Source: Paraburkholderia sp. BL9I2N2 (lineage in GTDB: Bacteria > Pseudomonadota > Gammaproteobacteria > Burkholderiales > Burkholderiaceae). Taken from it: DNA of 64,000 nt. The number at the start of each line of letters is the position of its first letter. The stretch's first letter is position 1. The stretch covers positions 806,001-870,000 of the forward strand of contig NZ_SMGP01000001.1 in assembly GCF_004339745.1 (NCBI RefSeq), read 5' to 3'. A model generated the notes under the pieces. That model ran no database searches, was not told the DNA's origin, and worked only from the letters and a program-made list of their open reading frames with translations. Below, one piece after another: positions 8,633-18,006 of the stretch. The position numbers and the translations under genes were made by a program.

Positions 8633-9763
8633 TCATTCGCGGCTCAGCGCGACGAACCGCTCGAGATGATGGTCCTCGTCGCCGAGCTGATGATCGATCA
8701 TCACGAGGCGCTTCGCGTAATGGGCGAGCGGCAGTTCCCACGTCATGCCGATCCCGCCATGCAGCTGAATGCATTCCTCCGCCACTAGCGCGCCGATCCG
8801 CCCGATGCTGTACTTGGCCGCCGACACGGCGCGCTCCCGCACCTTGCGTTCGGCGCCGAGCGCCGCCGCCGCGTTGATCACCGCCGAGCGCGCCTGCTCG
8901 ATCTCCAGCAACAGATCGGCCATGCGATGCTGCAACGCCTGGAAGCTGCCGATCGGCACGCCGAACTGCTTGCGCGTGCGCAGATAGTCGAGCGTGTAGT
9001 CCTTGGCGACATCCATCGCGCCGACGGCTTCGGAACACAGAGCCAATACGCCGCAGCCAATCGCGTATTCGAGCGTCGCGAAGCCCGCGTCCGCCGTGCC
9101 GAGCAACGCGTCGCCGCCGAGCGTGACGTTGTCGAATGTCACTTCGGCCGCGCGTCCGCCGTCGATCTTGCGATAGCCGCGCACGCTGACACCGGCCGCC
9201 TCGCGCGGCACGAGAAAGAGCGTCACGCCTGCTTCGCTATCGTCGTCACCACTCGTGCGCGCCGAGACCAGAAAGAGCGAAGCGTGCTCGCCGTGCTGAA
9301 CCACCGCTTTCGCGCCATTCAGTTGCCACGTATCGCCGCTGCGCTGCGCGCGCGTCGTCACGCGGGACAGTTCATAGTGACTGTCCGGCTCGCCGTGCGC
9401 GAGTGCGACGATGCGCGAGCCGTCGATCAATTCCTCAAGCGCGGCCTTTTGCGCCTCGCTGCCGCTCCGCGTAACGGCGCGGCCGACAATCAGCGTATCG
9501 AGAAACGGTTCGACCACGAGCCCGCGTCCGAGGCTCTCGAACACCACGGCGATATCGAAGCCGCCACCACCGTAACCGCCGTCCGCTTCATCGAACAGTG
9601 CGCCGATAGTGCCGAGCTCCGCAAAGCGGCTCCACAACTCGCGGCTGAAACCTTCCGCCGATTGCGCGACCCGGTCGCGCGTCGCGAAGCCGTATTGCTC
9701 GCTGACAAAACGGTTGAGCGTATCCGCCAGCATGCGGCGGTCTTCGGTGTGCTGGAAATTCAT
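8633..9763 (-). CDS. Acyl-CoA dehydrogenase
   Basis: A 376-residue FAD-dependent acyl-CoA dehydrogenase that introduces the alpha-beta double bond of an acyl-CoA and passes electrons to electron-transfer flavoprotein. The N-terminal helical domain, the middle beta domain (WQLNGAKAVVQHGEHASLFL) and the C-terminal domain with QLHGGIGMTWELPLAHYAKR are all present. It is the last gene of a three-gene operon, 12 bp after a second, distinct acyl-CoA dehydrogenase. Two different subunits side by side may form a heteromeric enzyme, as in steroid or branched-chain acyl-CoA dehydrogenases, but two homomeric enzymes are equally possible. Confidence 0.92.
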   Translation of the reverse strand: MNFQHTEDRRMLADTLNRFVSEQYGFATRDRVAQSAEGFSRELWSRFAELGTIGALFDEADGGYGGGGFDIAVVFESLGRGLVVEPFLDTLIVGRAVTRSGSEAQKAALEELIDGSRIVALAHGEPDSHYELSRVTTRAQRSGDTWQLNGAKAVVQHGEHASLFLVSARTSGDDDSEAGVTLFLVPREAAGVSVRGYRKIDGGRAAEVTFDNVTLGGDALLGTADAGFATLEYAIGCGVLALCSEAVGAMDVAKDYTLDYLRTRKQFGVPIGSFQALQHRMADLLLEIEQARSAVINAAAALGAERKVRERAVSAAKYSIGRIGALVAEECIQLHGGIGMTWELPLAHYAKRLVMIDHQLGDEDHHLERFVALSRE

Positions 9764-9775
9764 GACGTGCGCCTC

Positions 9776-10984
<1,209 letters not shown>

Positions 10985-11067
10985 GGCGGGTTCGTCCGGA
11001 TAGGGTAGAGCGACCGGCGCGCGGGGCGGCCGGTCATCATGATGCACGTCGATGATGATGCGCCGTT

Positions 11068-13188
11068 TCAGACGCTCTGGTTCAGGCTCGCGAAATCGGC
11101 GCCGCGTTCCACCAGTTCGACGAGCAGCGGCGAAGGCTGCCAGAAGAGCGGATCTTCCTTGGCGAACTCACGGATGTCGGCGAGGATTTTCGGCAGGCCG
11201 ACCATGTCCGCGTACTTCATCGGACCGCCGCGATAGCGCGGAAAGCCGTAGCCGTACAGGAACGTCACGTCGACGTCCAACGGCCGCAGCGCGATGCGCT
11301 CATGCACGACGTTGGCGCCCTCGTTGATCATCGCGGCCATGTAGCGGCGCATGATCTCTTCATCGGTGAAGCTGCGCGGCGTGATTCCGGCGCGTGCGCG
11401 CTCGGCGTCGATGATCGACTCGACTTCCGGATCGGGCGTGCCGCTGCGCGATCCTTCGGGATACAGATAGAACCCGCGCCCGGTCTTCTGGCCGAACCAG
11501 CCGCGCTCGCACAACCGATCGGAGATTTGCACATAACGTGCCGCGGGATTGCGCGTGGCCGCGCGCCGCTTGCGTGCCGCCCAGCCGATGTCGCCGCCTG
11601 CCAGATCCACCACTTGGAACGGGCCCATCGGAAAACCGAAGGCGCGCACGGCCGCGTCGATCTGATAGGGCGAGGCGCCGTCTTCCATCATGGCGTCCGC
11701 AGCGCTGCGATACACGGCCAGCACACGGTTGCCGATGAAGCCGTCGCACACGCCCGCGCGCACCGGCGTCTTGCGCAGCTTCTTGGCCAGCTCGAACGCG
11801 GTGGCGACCACGTCGGCGCTGACCTGTTTCGGCACCACCACTTCCAGCAGCTTCATGATGTTGGCGGGCGAGAAGAAGTGCAGGCCGATCACATCGGCGG
11901 GACGCGAAATGCTCGCCGCAATCGCGTCGATGTCGAGATACGACGTGTTGGTCGCGAGCACCGCGCCCGCTTTGCAGACGCGATCGAGTTCGGCGAACAC
12001 GGCCTGTTTGACCGCGAGGTCTTCGAACACGGCTTCGATTACGAGGTCGGCGCCGGCGAGCGCATCGTACGACGTGCTGCCGCTCCAGCGCGCCATGAGC
12101 GCGGCCTTCTTCTCCGCGCTCATGCGGACTTTGGCGATCAGCCCGTCATAGACTTTCTCGATGTGCGCGCGGCCACGCGCGAGCGACACGTCGTCGCGTT
12201 CGATCATCGTCACCGGCAGGCCGGCGTCGAGCGCCGCCACGGCGATGCCCGCGCCCATCGTGCCGCCGCCCACCACGCCGATCGTGTTCAGCGCGCGTGG
12301 TTTGGCGTCGCGCGTTTCCGGCGCCTTGAGCACTTCGCGCTCGGCAAAAAACGCGTGAATCAGGCCGGCGCGCTGCGGGCTGTCGATGCATTCGAGGAAC
12401 AGCTTGCGTTCGAGCCGCAGACCTTCGTCGAAAGGCTGTTCGATGGCGGCCTCGACGGCGTCGACGATTTTCAGCGGCGAGAACAGGCCGCGCGATTTCT
12501 TCGCGGTTTCCGCACGCGCCGTGGCGACGGCGGCGAGGCTCGCGGCGTGATCGCCGAGTGCCGCGGCGTCACGTGTGCGGCGCGCCGGCGCGTGGGCGGC
12601 CAGCAACTCGTGCACGTAGGCGAGACCTTCGGCGAGGATGTCGTCGCTGCTGCCGACGCGGTCGATCAGACCGAGCGACAGCGCTTCCTTCGCGCCAGCG
12701 TGACGGCCGCTCAGGATCAGATCGAGCGCGGCCTGCGCGCCGATCAAACGCGGCGTGCGCTGCGTGCCGCCCGCGCCCGGCAACAGGCCGAGTTGCACTT
12801 CGGGCAAGCCGAGCTTCGCGCCGTCGACGGCAATCCGGTAATGTGCCGCGAGCGCTACTTCCAGGCCGCCGCCGAGCGCCGCGCCGTGAATCGCGGCGAC
12901 CACCGGCTTCGTGCACGCTTCAATGCGATTGCACACGTCCGGCAACGAGGGCGGCACCGGCGGCTTGCCGAACTCGCGAATGTCCGCGCCGGCGATGAAA
13001 TTGCGTCCCGCGCCGACGATCAGCACGGCTTCCACGGCCTTGTCGGCGTCCGCGGCCTCGACGGCGGCGAGCAGGCCGCGCCGCACGTCGGCTGAAAGCG
13101 CGTTCACCGGCGCGTGGTCGATCGTTACGAGCAGCACCTTGCCGCGCAATTCGCGCGTCACAACATCGGCCGAAGGGGTGGGGGTCAT
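11068..13188 (-). CDS. Enoyl-CoA hydratase / 3-hydroxyacyl-CoA dehydrogenase fusion (FadB/FadJ-like)
   Basis: A 706-residue bifunctional beta-oxidation enzyme. The crotonase domain (about 1-190) has oxyanion-hole and catalytic residues around [10 protein letters not shown]110 and LPE130. The NAD-dependent 3-hydroxyacyl-CoA dehydrogenase domain starts at [14 protein letters not shown] (301-314), with the catalytic His in [17 protein letters not shown], and two C-terminal dehydrogenase domains follow. It hydrates trans-2-enoyl-CoA and oxidises the L-3-hydroxy product. The start at 13188 is preceded by AGGAGACGAC. First gene of the operon, divergent from a LysR gene. No thiolase is encoded nearby. 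Confidence 0.93.
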   Translation of the reverse strand: MTPTPSADVVTRELRGKVLLVTIDHAPVNALSADVRRGLLAAVEAADADKAVEAVLIVGAGRNFIAGADIREFGKPPVPPSLPDVCNRIEACTKPVVAAIHGAALGGGLEVALAAHYRIAVDGAKLGLPEVQLGLLPGAGGTQRTPRLIGAQAALDLILSGRHAGAKEALSLGLIDRVGSSDDILAEGLAYVHELLAAHAPARRTRDAAALGDHAASLAAVATARAETAKKSRGLFSPLKIVDAVEAAIEQPFDEGLRLERKLFLECIDSPQRAGLIHAFFAEREVLKAPETRDAKPRALNTIGVVGGGTMGAGIAVAALDAGLPVTMIERDDVSLARGRAHIEKVYDGLIAKVRMSAEKKAALMARWSGSTSYDALAGADLVIEAVFEDLAVKQAVFAELDRVCKAGAVLATNTSYLDIDAIAASISRPADVIGLHFFSPANIMKLLEVVVPKQVSADVVATAFELAKKLRKTPVRAGVCDGFIGNRVLAVYRSAADAMMEDGASPYQIDAAVRAFGFPMGPFQVVDLAGGDIGWAARKRRAATRNPAARYVQISDRLCERGWFGQKTGRGFYLYPEGSRSGTPDPEVESIIDAERARAGITPRSFTDEEIMRRYMAAMINEGANVVHERIALRPLDVDVTFLYGYGFPRYRGGPMKYADMVGLPKILADIREFAKEDPLFWQPSPLLVELVERGADFASLNQSV

Positions 13189-13272
13189 GTGTCGTCTCCT
13201 GATTGTGATCGGCTGCGTGGCGAAGCATGCCGGGTCTGGCGAATGTTCCGATTGTGGGTCGGTCAAGGTTTA

Positions 13273-13319
13273 TTGACAATTACATGGACGGTTGACAGAC
13301 TGTCAAAATTTCTTTGACA
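13273..13319. promoter_or_regulatory. TTGACA-repeat cluster, candidate LysR operator
   Basis: The 142-bp divergent region contains three TTGACA copies (starting at 13273, 13292 and 13314). The middle copy is part of a perfect palindrome, TTGACA-GAC-TGTCAA (13292-13306). Spacings of 19 and 22 bp, about two helical turns, fit multi-site binding by a tetrameric LysR protein. TTGACA also matches a sigma-70 -35 element, so some copies may be promoter parts. Confidence 0.45.
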
Positions 13320-13330
13320 AAGGTGCCGCC

Positions 13331-14239
13331 ATGGACGTCAATTCCCTGACCTTGCTGGTGGACATTCTCGACGCGGGCAATCTCAGCGAAGCCGCACGCC
13401 GGCTGAAAATGAGCCGCGCGAACGTGAGCTACCACCTGAACCAGCTGGAGCGCTCCATCGGGCTGCAACTGGTGAGGCGCACCACGCGCCGCGTCGAGCC
13501 GACCGAAATCGGCCTGCAGCTCTACGAGCATGGCCGCACGATCCAGAACGCGCTGCTTGCCGCGCGTGAATCCGTCACCACGCTCGGGCAAAGCCTGCAA
13601 GGGCGCGTGCGGCTGAGCGTGCCGAGCGGTTACGGGCAACTCGTCATGTCGGACTGGTTGATCGCGTTCAAACGGCTGTTTCCGGGCATCGTGCTGGATG
13701 TGATGTTCGAGAACCGCGTCGAAGACCTGATGCGCGATGAAGTCGATATCGCCGTGCGCGTCATGTCCGAGCCGCCGCAAAACCTCGTCGCGCGCGACAT
13801 GGGGCCGGTGCGGTATGTGGCGTGCGCGTCGCCGGACTTTGCGGAACGGCATGGCATGCCGCAGCGCCTCGACGACCTCGGCACGGCGCCGCTGATTACG
13901 GCGGCGGTGGTCGGCAGGCAGTTGCGCGTGGCCGCTTATTTGCGCGACGAACGGCATGAAGTGCTGCTGGAGCCGAGCCTTATCTCCGAGAACTTTCTGT
14001 TCTTGCGCCAGGCGGTGCTCGCCGGCCTCGGCGTGGGCCTCGTGCCGGACTATGTGGTGCAGGACGATCTGCGCCGCGGCGACGTGGTGACCGCGCTCGA
14101 TGAATGGCGCTTGAGCATCTTCGGCACGCATATGTACATGCTGTATATGCCGAACCGGCATCACACGCGCGCAGCGTCGACATTCATCGATTTCATTTTG
14201 CAGCTGGCGCACGGCACGGGCAGAGGTTTGCCCACGTAA
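13331..14239 (+). CDS. LysR-family transcriptional regulator
   Basis: A 302-residue LysR regulator. The N-terminal helix-turn-helix (about residues 1-60, DILDAGNLSEAARRLKMSRANVSYHLNQLERSIG-like) is followed by an effector-binding domain. It has AAAGG seven bases before the ATG. It is divergent from the beta-oxidation operon 142 bp away, so control of that operon is the simplest role. The effector is unknown, probably an acyl-CoA or its precursor acid. Confidence 0.92.
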   Translation: MDVNSLTLLVDILDAGNLSEAARRLKMSRANVSYHLNQLERSIGLQLVRRTTRRVEPTEIGLQLYEHGRTIQNALLAARESVTTLGQSLQGRVRLSVPSGYGQLVMSDWLIAFKRLFPGIVLDVMFENRVEDLMRDEVDIAVRVMSEPPQNLVARDMGPVRYVACASPDFAERHGMPQRLDDLGTAPLITAAVVGRQLRVAAYLRDERHEVLLEPSLISENFLFLRQAVLAGLGVGLVPDYVVQDDLRRGDVVTALDEWRLSIFGTHMYMLYMPNRHHTRAASTFIDFILQLAHGTGRGLPT

Positions 14240-14326
14240 ACGACGACGTTCATCTTGTGTTTCGCGCAGGTATGCTACGCAAAACAGCGGCGCTTCACTT
14301 CACAACCGTGGTCGCGGAGACAAGAG

Positions 14327-14518
14327 ATGAAATGGGTCATCGGACTTCTAGCCGTGCTGGCACTCACCGTAGTCGTTCTGTTGATCTCCCGCTTGCCGAG
14401 TGAAGACGCGATTCGCCTCGCGGGTTATGCGGCGACCGCCGCCTTTGCCGCGCTCGTCAGCGTTTTCTTGCGGTGGCGTGCCAACCGGGCGCAACAGCGG
14501 AGCAAACGGGCAGGGTGA
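14327..14518 (+). CDS. Small two-helix membrane protein
   Basis: A 63-residue protein with two hydrophobic segments (about residues 3-21, WVIGLLAVLALTVVVLLIS, and 30-47) and a basic tail (RWRANRAQQRSKRAG). It has a start with purine-rich GGAGACAAGAG upstream. It follows the LysR gene by 87 bp. I do not recognise the family. The charge pattern suggests an inner-membrane protein with a cytoplasmic C-terminus. Confidence 0.55.
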   Translation: MKWVIGLLAVLALTVVVLLISRLPSEDAIRLAGYAATAAFAALVSVFLRWRANRAQQRSKRAG

Positions 14519-14548
14519 GTCGAACGTGTCATTTCAAGCCACGTCACG

Positions 14549-15451
14549 CTAGATCGCCTGAACACTCTCGCGCAACTCGTCACCGAGAAAGTCGATAAAC
14601 GTTCTCAGTTTGGCCGACAGACGGTGCCGCTCCAGATAGATGGCGTGAACATCCGCGTTCGGCAGCGTCCACTCGGTCAAGAGCGGCACCAGTTCGCCGC
14701 GCTGTAGGTGTCCGGCGATTTCCCACGCCGAACGCACGGCGACGCCGCGGCCGTCGAGCGCCCACTTCAGCACCGCGCTGCCGTCGTTGCTGCTCAACGG
14801 ACCGTCCACCTTCACCGTCTCTGATTTCTTGCCGCGCGACAGATGCCACGTGCCGTAAGCCGATTCGTTTTCGCGTAAGACGAGGCAGGCATGGCGCGTG
14901 AGATCGTGCGGCATCAGCGGTGCGCCGTGCCGTTTCACATAAACCGGCGACGCGCACACGACACGCTGATTCTTCAGCAGCAAGCGCGCGTTGATGCGCG
15001 CATCCGGCACTTCGCCGAAACGAATCCCGAGATCGAAGCCTTCTTCCTGCAAGCTGATCGGCCGGTCCGTCAGATGCAATTGAACCTTCATCGACGGGAA
15101 ACGCTCGCTGAAACGCGAAATCGCCGGGGCGATATGCGCGCGTCCGAAGCCGAACGACGCATTCACGCGCAATAGACCGGCCGGCTCGGCGCGGCTTTGC
15201 GTGACCAGTTGTTCGAGTTCGACAAGGTCGTCGAGGATGCGTGAGCCATTCGTCAGATAAATCTCACCCTCCGCCGTCAGACTCACGCGCCGCGTGGTGC
15301 GGTTCACGAGCCGCACGCCGAGGCGCTGTTCGATCTGCGCGAGCCGCTTGCTGATGGACGGCGGCGTGACGCCGAGTTCGCGCGCGGCCGCGGCGAGGTT
15401 GCGGTGGCGAGCCACCAGCGCGAACAGATTCAGGTCGGAAAAGCCGTCCAT
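14549..15451 (-). CDS. LysR-family transcriptional regulator
   Basis: A 300-residue LysR regulator of the CrgA/DmlR-like subgroup. The helix-turn-helix is at about residues 4-62 (LVARHRNLAAAARELGVTPP) and the substrate domain follows. It is divergent from the haloacetate-dehalogenase-type gene with 94 bp between starts, which makes that hydrolase its likely target. The gap contains the short symmetry GCCT-T-AGGC (near 15482) but no clear operator. Confidence 0.9.
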   Translation of the reverse strand: MDGFSDLNLFALVARHRNLAAAARELGVTPPSISKRLAQIEQRLGVRLVNRTTRRVSLTAEGEIYLTNGSRILDDLVELEQLVTQSRAEPAGLLRVNASFGFGRAHIAPAISRFSERFPSMKVQLHLTDRPISLQEEGFDLGIRFGEVPDARINARLLLKNQRVVCASPVYVKRHGAPLMPHDLTRHACLVLRENESAYGTWHLSRGKKSETVKVDGPLSSNDGSAVLKWALDGRGVAVRSAWEIAGHLQRGELVPLLTEWTLPNADVHAIYLERHRLSAKLRTFIDFLGDELRESVQAI

Positions 15452-15545
15452 TGATTCGTTCCAAAAAGTTAATTCCGGATTGCCTTAGGCGAAACCATAT
15501 CGCGGCAGGCATCAATTAGACTTCATCCAAACATGGGAGGCAACG

Positions 15546-16424
15546 ATGTTTGCAGATTTCACAGACGCGTCGGCGGAGGTCGACGGCATCCACATCAACG
15601 CGATTCGCGGCGGCAACGGGCCGGCTTTGCTGCTGTTGCATGGTCATCCGCAGACCCACGCGATCTGGCACAAGGTCGCGCCGACGCTGGCGCAGCACTT
15701 CACGGTGATCGCCGCGGATTTGCGCGGCTACGGCGACAGCGGCAAACCGCAGGGCACGCACGATCACGGCAACTATTCGAAGCGCCGCATGGCCGCCGAT
15801 CAGGTCGCGCTGATGCGCGCGCAAGGTTTCGACCGTTTCGCCGTGATCGGGCACGATCGCGGAGGGCGCGTGGCCGCTCGCATGGCGCTCGATCATCCGC
15901 AGACGGTAACGCGACTCGTGACGCTCGACGTCGCGCCGACACTCGCGATGTACGAACAAACCTCGTTCGACTTCGCGCGCGCTTACTGGCACTGGTTCTT
16001 TCTCGTGCGTCCCGCGCCGTTTCCCGAGACGCTGATTCGCGCGGACCCCGATCTCTATCTGAAGCAGACCATCGGCGCGCGCAGCGCCGGCCTCGCGCCG
16101 TTCACCGACGCGGCCTACGCCGAGTATCTGCGCTGTCTGAGCGACCCCGGCACCGCACATGGCATCTGCGAGGACTACCGCGCGAGCATCACAATCGACC
16201 TCGATCATGACCGCGCGTCGCTCGCTGAAGGGCGGAAGATCGAATGCGAATTCCTGGCTCTGTGGGGCGCGCAAGGCGTGATCGAGCAATGCTTCGAGCC
16301 GCTCGCCGAATGGCGGCAATGGGCTGGCCATGTGAGCGGCGCAGCGCTGCCGTGCGGTCACTACATTCCCGAGGAAGCGCCCGAGTTGCTGCTCGAACGC
16401 GTCCTTCCGTTTCTGCAGTCCTAG
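15546..16424 (+). CDS. Haloacetate (fluoroacetate) dehalogenase-type alpha/beta hydrolase
   Basis: A 292-residue alpha/beta hydrolase. The nucleophile elbow is GHDRGGR with Asp104, followed by HW at 149-150 in AYWHWFFLVRPAPFPE, Tyr211 in EDYR and the catalytic His272 in GHYIPEEAP. This Asp/His set with Arg105 and the His-Trp pair is the signature of fluoroacetate dehalogenases, in which HW and Tyr bind the halide; epoxide hydrolases of the same fold lack it. The expected reaction is hydrolysis of haloacetates to glycolate. GGGAGG precedes the ATG. It is divergent from a LysR gene. Another hydrolase activity cannot be excluded. Confidence 0.8.
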   Translation: MFADFTDASAEVDGIHINAIRGGNGPALLLLHGHPQTHAIWHKVAPTLAQHFTVIAADLRGYGDSGKPQGTHDHGNYSKRRMAADQVALMRAQGFDRFAVIGHDRGGRVAARMALDHPQTVTRLVTLDVAPTLAMYEQTSFDFARAYWHWFFLVRPAPFPETLIRADPDLYLKQTIGARSAGLAPFTDAAYAEYLRCLSDPGTAHGICEDYRASITIDLDHDRASLAEGRKIECEFLALWGAQGVIEQCFEPLAEWRQWAGHVSGAALPCGHYIPEEAPELLLERVLPFLQS

Positions 16425-16466
16425 CCGCTCGTGCATTCATCATGTCGACCCGTAAGCGCCGCCCGC

Positions 16467-16939
16467 TCACTTCCAACCCGCCGCCTCGAACCGCTTCACC
16501 GCCCCGATGACTTCGTTGCGCAACTGCCGCAACGCGGCTTCCTGCGCTTCTCGCGCCCTTCGCAAAGAATGAGCGCGCATAAACCGGTGCCGTCGACGGT
16601 CAGCCGGTAGAGGTGCGTCCGCACCAAATACGCGAACTCGTTGCGCGTGCCCGCGATCAGCGGCAATTCGTTTTTCAACCTGACTGATGATCTCGCCGTA
16701 TCAATTGCCGAGCACGCGAACGCAGAGATCGCGCTTGCTGGCGAAGTACGTGAAGATCGTCGCCTGCGACACGCCGACGTGCCCGGCCATCTCCGTCATG
16801 TGGCCGATTCAAAGCCGACTTCGGAAAACACGAGCCGGGGCGCCTCCAGAATCGCCTCGAGTCGTTGTTCGGAGTGCGCCTCCACGGGCACGCGACGGGA
16901 GACGGAGGAGACGTTCATCGAAAGGGATCGGCGGGCCAT
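16467..16939 (-). pseudogene. Degraded TetR-family regulator
   Basis: Read through several frames on the minus strand, a TetR protein is recognisable. The N-terminus (RLEAILEAPRLVFSEVGFESA) continues in another frame as MTEMAGHVGVSQATIFTYFASKRD, and the C-terminus ends RQLRNEVIGAVKRFEAAGWK. Lesions are a missing base near 16799-16803, a TGA at 16701-16703 (where Trp would fit), one extra A in the run near 16670 and a missing base near 16545. Three independent indels plus a nonsense codon make sequencing error unlikely. The gene is divergent from the SDR/acyl-CoA ligase operon, which it probably once controlled. Confidence 0.8.
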
Positions 16940-16949
16940 TGAGGGCAAA

Positions 16950-16964
16950 TTGAGTCTGGCTCAA
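16950..16964. promoter_or_regulatory. Palindromic operator candidate, copy 1
   Basis: TTGAG-TCTGG-CTCAA, a perfect 15-bp inverted repeat located just before the start of the TetR remnant. It is paired with a near-identical site 86 bp away (centre to centre, about eight helical turns). This is typical geometry for a TetR operator between divergent genes. Confidence 0.5.
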
Positions 16965-17035
16965 AGATTGTTTCAATGCTAATGGCGTGGTAGAGGAAAC
17001 AAAAATTGCAAACGTGCGCAACACGCGGATAAAAC

Positions 17036-17050
17036 TTGAGCTAAACTCAG
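17036..17050. promoter_or_regulatory. Palindromic operator candidate, copy 2
   Basis: TTGAG-CTAAA-CTCAG, matching copy 1 in both arms except the last base. It lies 39 bp before the SDR start, where a bound repressor would block its promoter. With the TetR gene broken, these sites are either unoccupied or bound by a paralogue. Confidence 0.5.
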
Positions 17051-17088
17051 AAAACATCGAAAGCGCAGCACATGGAGGAGACACCCGA

Positions 17089-18006
17089 ATGCCCGCAGCT
17101 TCGTCGAGTACCTCACCGCCGTCAAACGGCTACCGTTCAGTTTTCCGCGAAGGTCTTTTCGCCGGCAAGGTGATCATCGTCACCGGCGCGGGCAGCGGAC
17201 TCGGCCGATGCACGGCTCACGAACTCGCGTCCTTAGGGGCGACCCTGGCGCTGGTCGGCCGAAGCGAGGACAAGCTGAAAGCAGTGCAAGCCGAACTGGC
17301 CGAGGATCATCCGTCCTCCGCCAACGGCCACAAGCTTTACTCGTGCGACATCCGCAACGAGCAACAGGTCCGTGAAACGATCGCTTCGATCATCACGGAT
17401 TTAAGCCGCGTGGACGGTCTCTTCAATTGCGCAGGCGGCCAATTCCCCGCCAAGCTCGAAAAGATCTCCTTGAACGGCTGGGACGCGGTCGTGCGCAACA
17501 ATCTGCACGGCACGTTTTTGATGTCCCGCGAGTGCTATACCCAATGGATGCAAAACCACGGCGGCGCGATCGTCAACATGCTGGCCGACATCTGGGGCGG
17601 CATGCCCGGCATGGGGCATTCAGGCGCGGCCCGCGCCGGCGTATGGAACTTCACGGAAACGGCCGCATGCGAATGGGGCCACGCGGGCGTCAGAGTCAAC
17701 GCGGTCGCGCCCGGCTGGATTGCGTCCGCGGGCATGGACAGCTACAACGACGAGTATCAGGCGTTGCTGCGCACGCTGAAACACAAGGTTCCGCTGCAGC
17801 GCTTCGGCACCGAATCCGAACTCGCCAGCGCGGCGGTCTTTCTGTTGTCGGAGGCGTCCGCGTTCATCAACGGCACGGTGATCCGTGTCGACGGCGGTGT
17901 GCCGAACGCGCGCCATTCATGGCCGCTCGCTGAAGCGCAGCGTACGATCGAATATAACGGCTTCCCGCGCTATCAACCGCCGACGGGCTTGCAGGAGCAG
18001 ACATGA
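17089..18006 (+). CDS. SDR oxidoreductase (2,4-dienoyl/enoyl-CoA reductase-like)
   Basis: A 305-residue short-chain dehydrogenase. The NADP(H) site is TGAGSGLG (32-39) and NCAGG is at 113-117. The usual YxxxK is replaced by S178-G-A-A-R182 in GHSGAARAG, the arrangement seen in 2,4-dienoyl-CoA and peroxisomal-type trans-2-enoyl-CoA reductases rather than classical SDRs. The ATG at 17089 has GGAGGAG eight bases upstream. The stop overlaps the acyl-CoA synthetase start by 4 bp, so both probably act on one acyl-CoA. It is divergent from the TetR pseudogene. Confidence 0.85.
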   Translation: MPAASSSTSPPSNGYRSVFREGLFAGKVIIVTGAGSGLGRCTAHELASLGATLALVGRSEDKLKAVQAELAEDHPSSANGHKLYSCDIRNEQQVRETIASIITDLSRVDGLFNCAGGQFPAKLEKISLNGWDAVVRNNLHGTFLMSRECYTQWMQNHGGAIVNMLADIWGGMPGMGHSGAARAGVWNFTETAACEWGHAGVRVNAVAPGWIASAGMDSYNDEYQALLRTLKHKVPLQRFGTESELASAAVFLLSEASAFINGTVIRVDGGVPNARHSWPLAEAQRTIEYNGFPRYQPPTGLQEQT

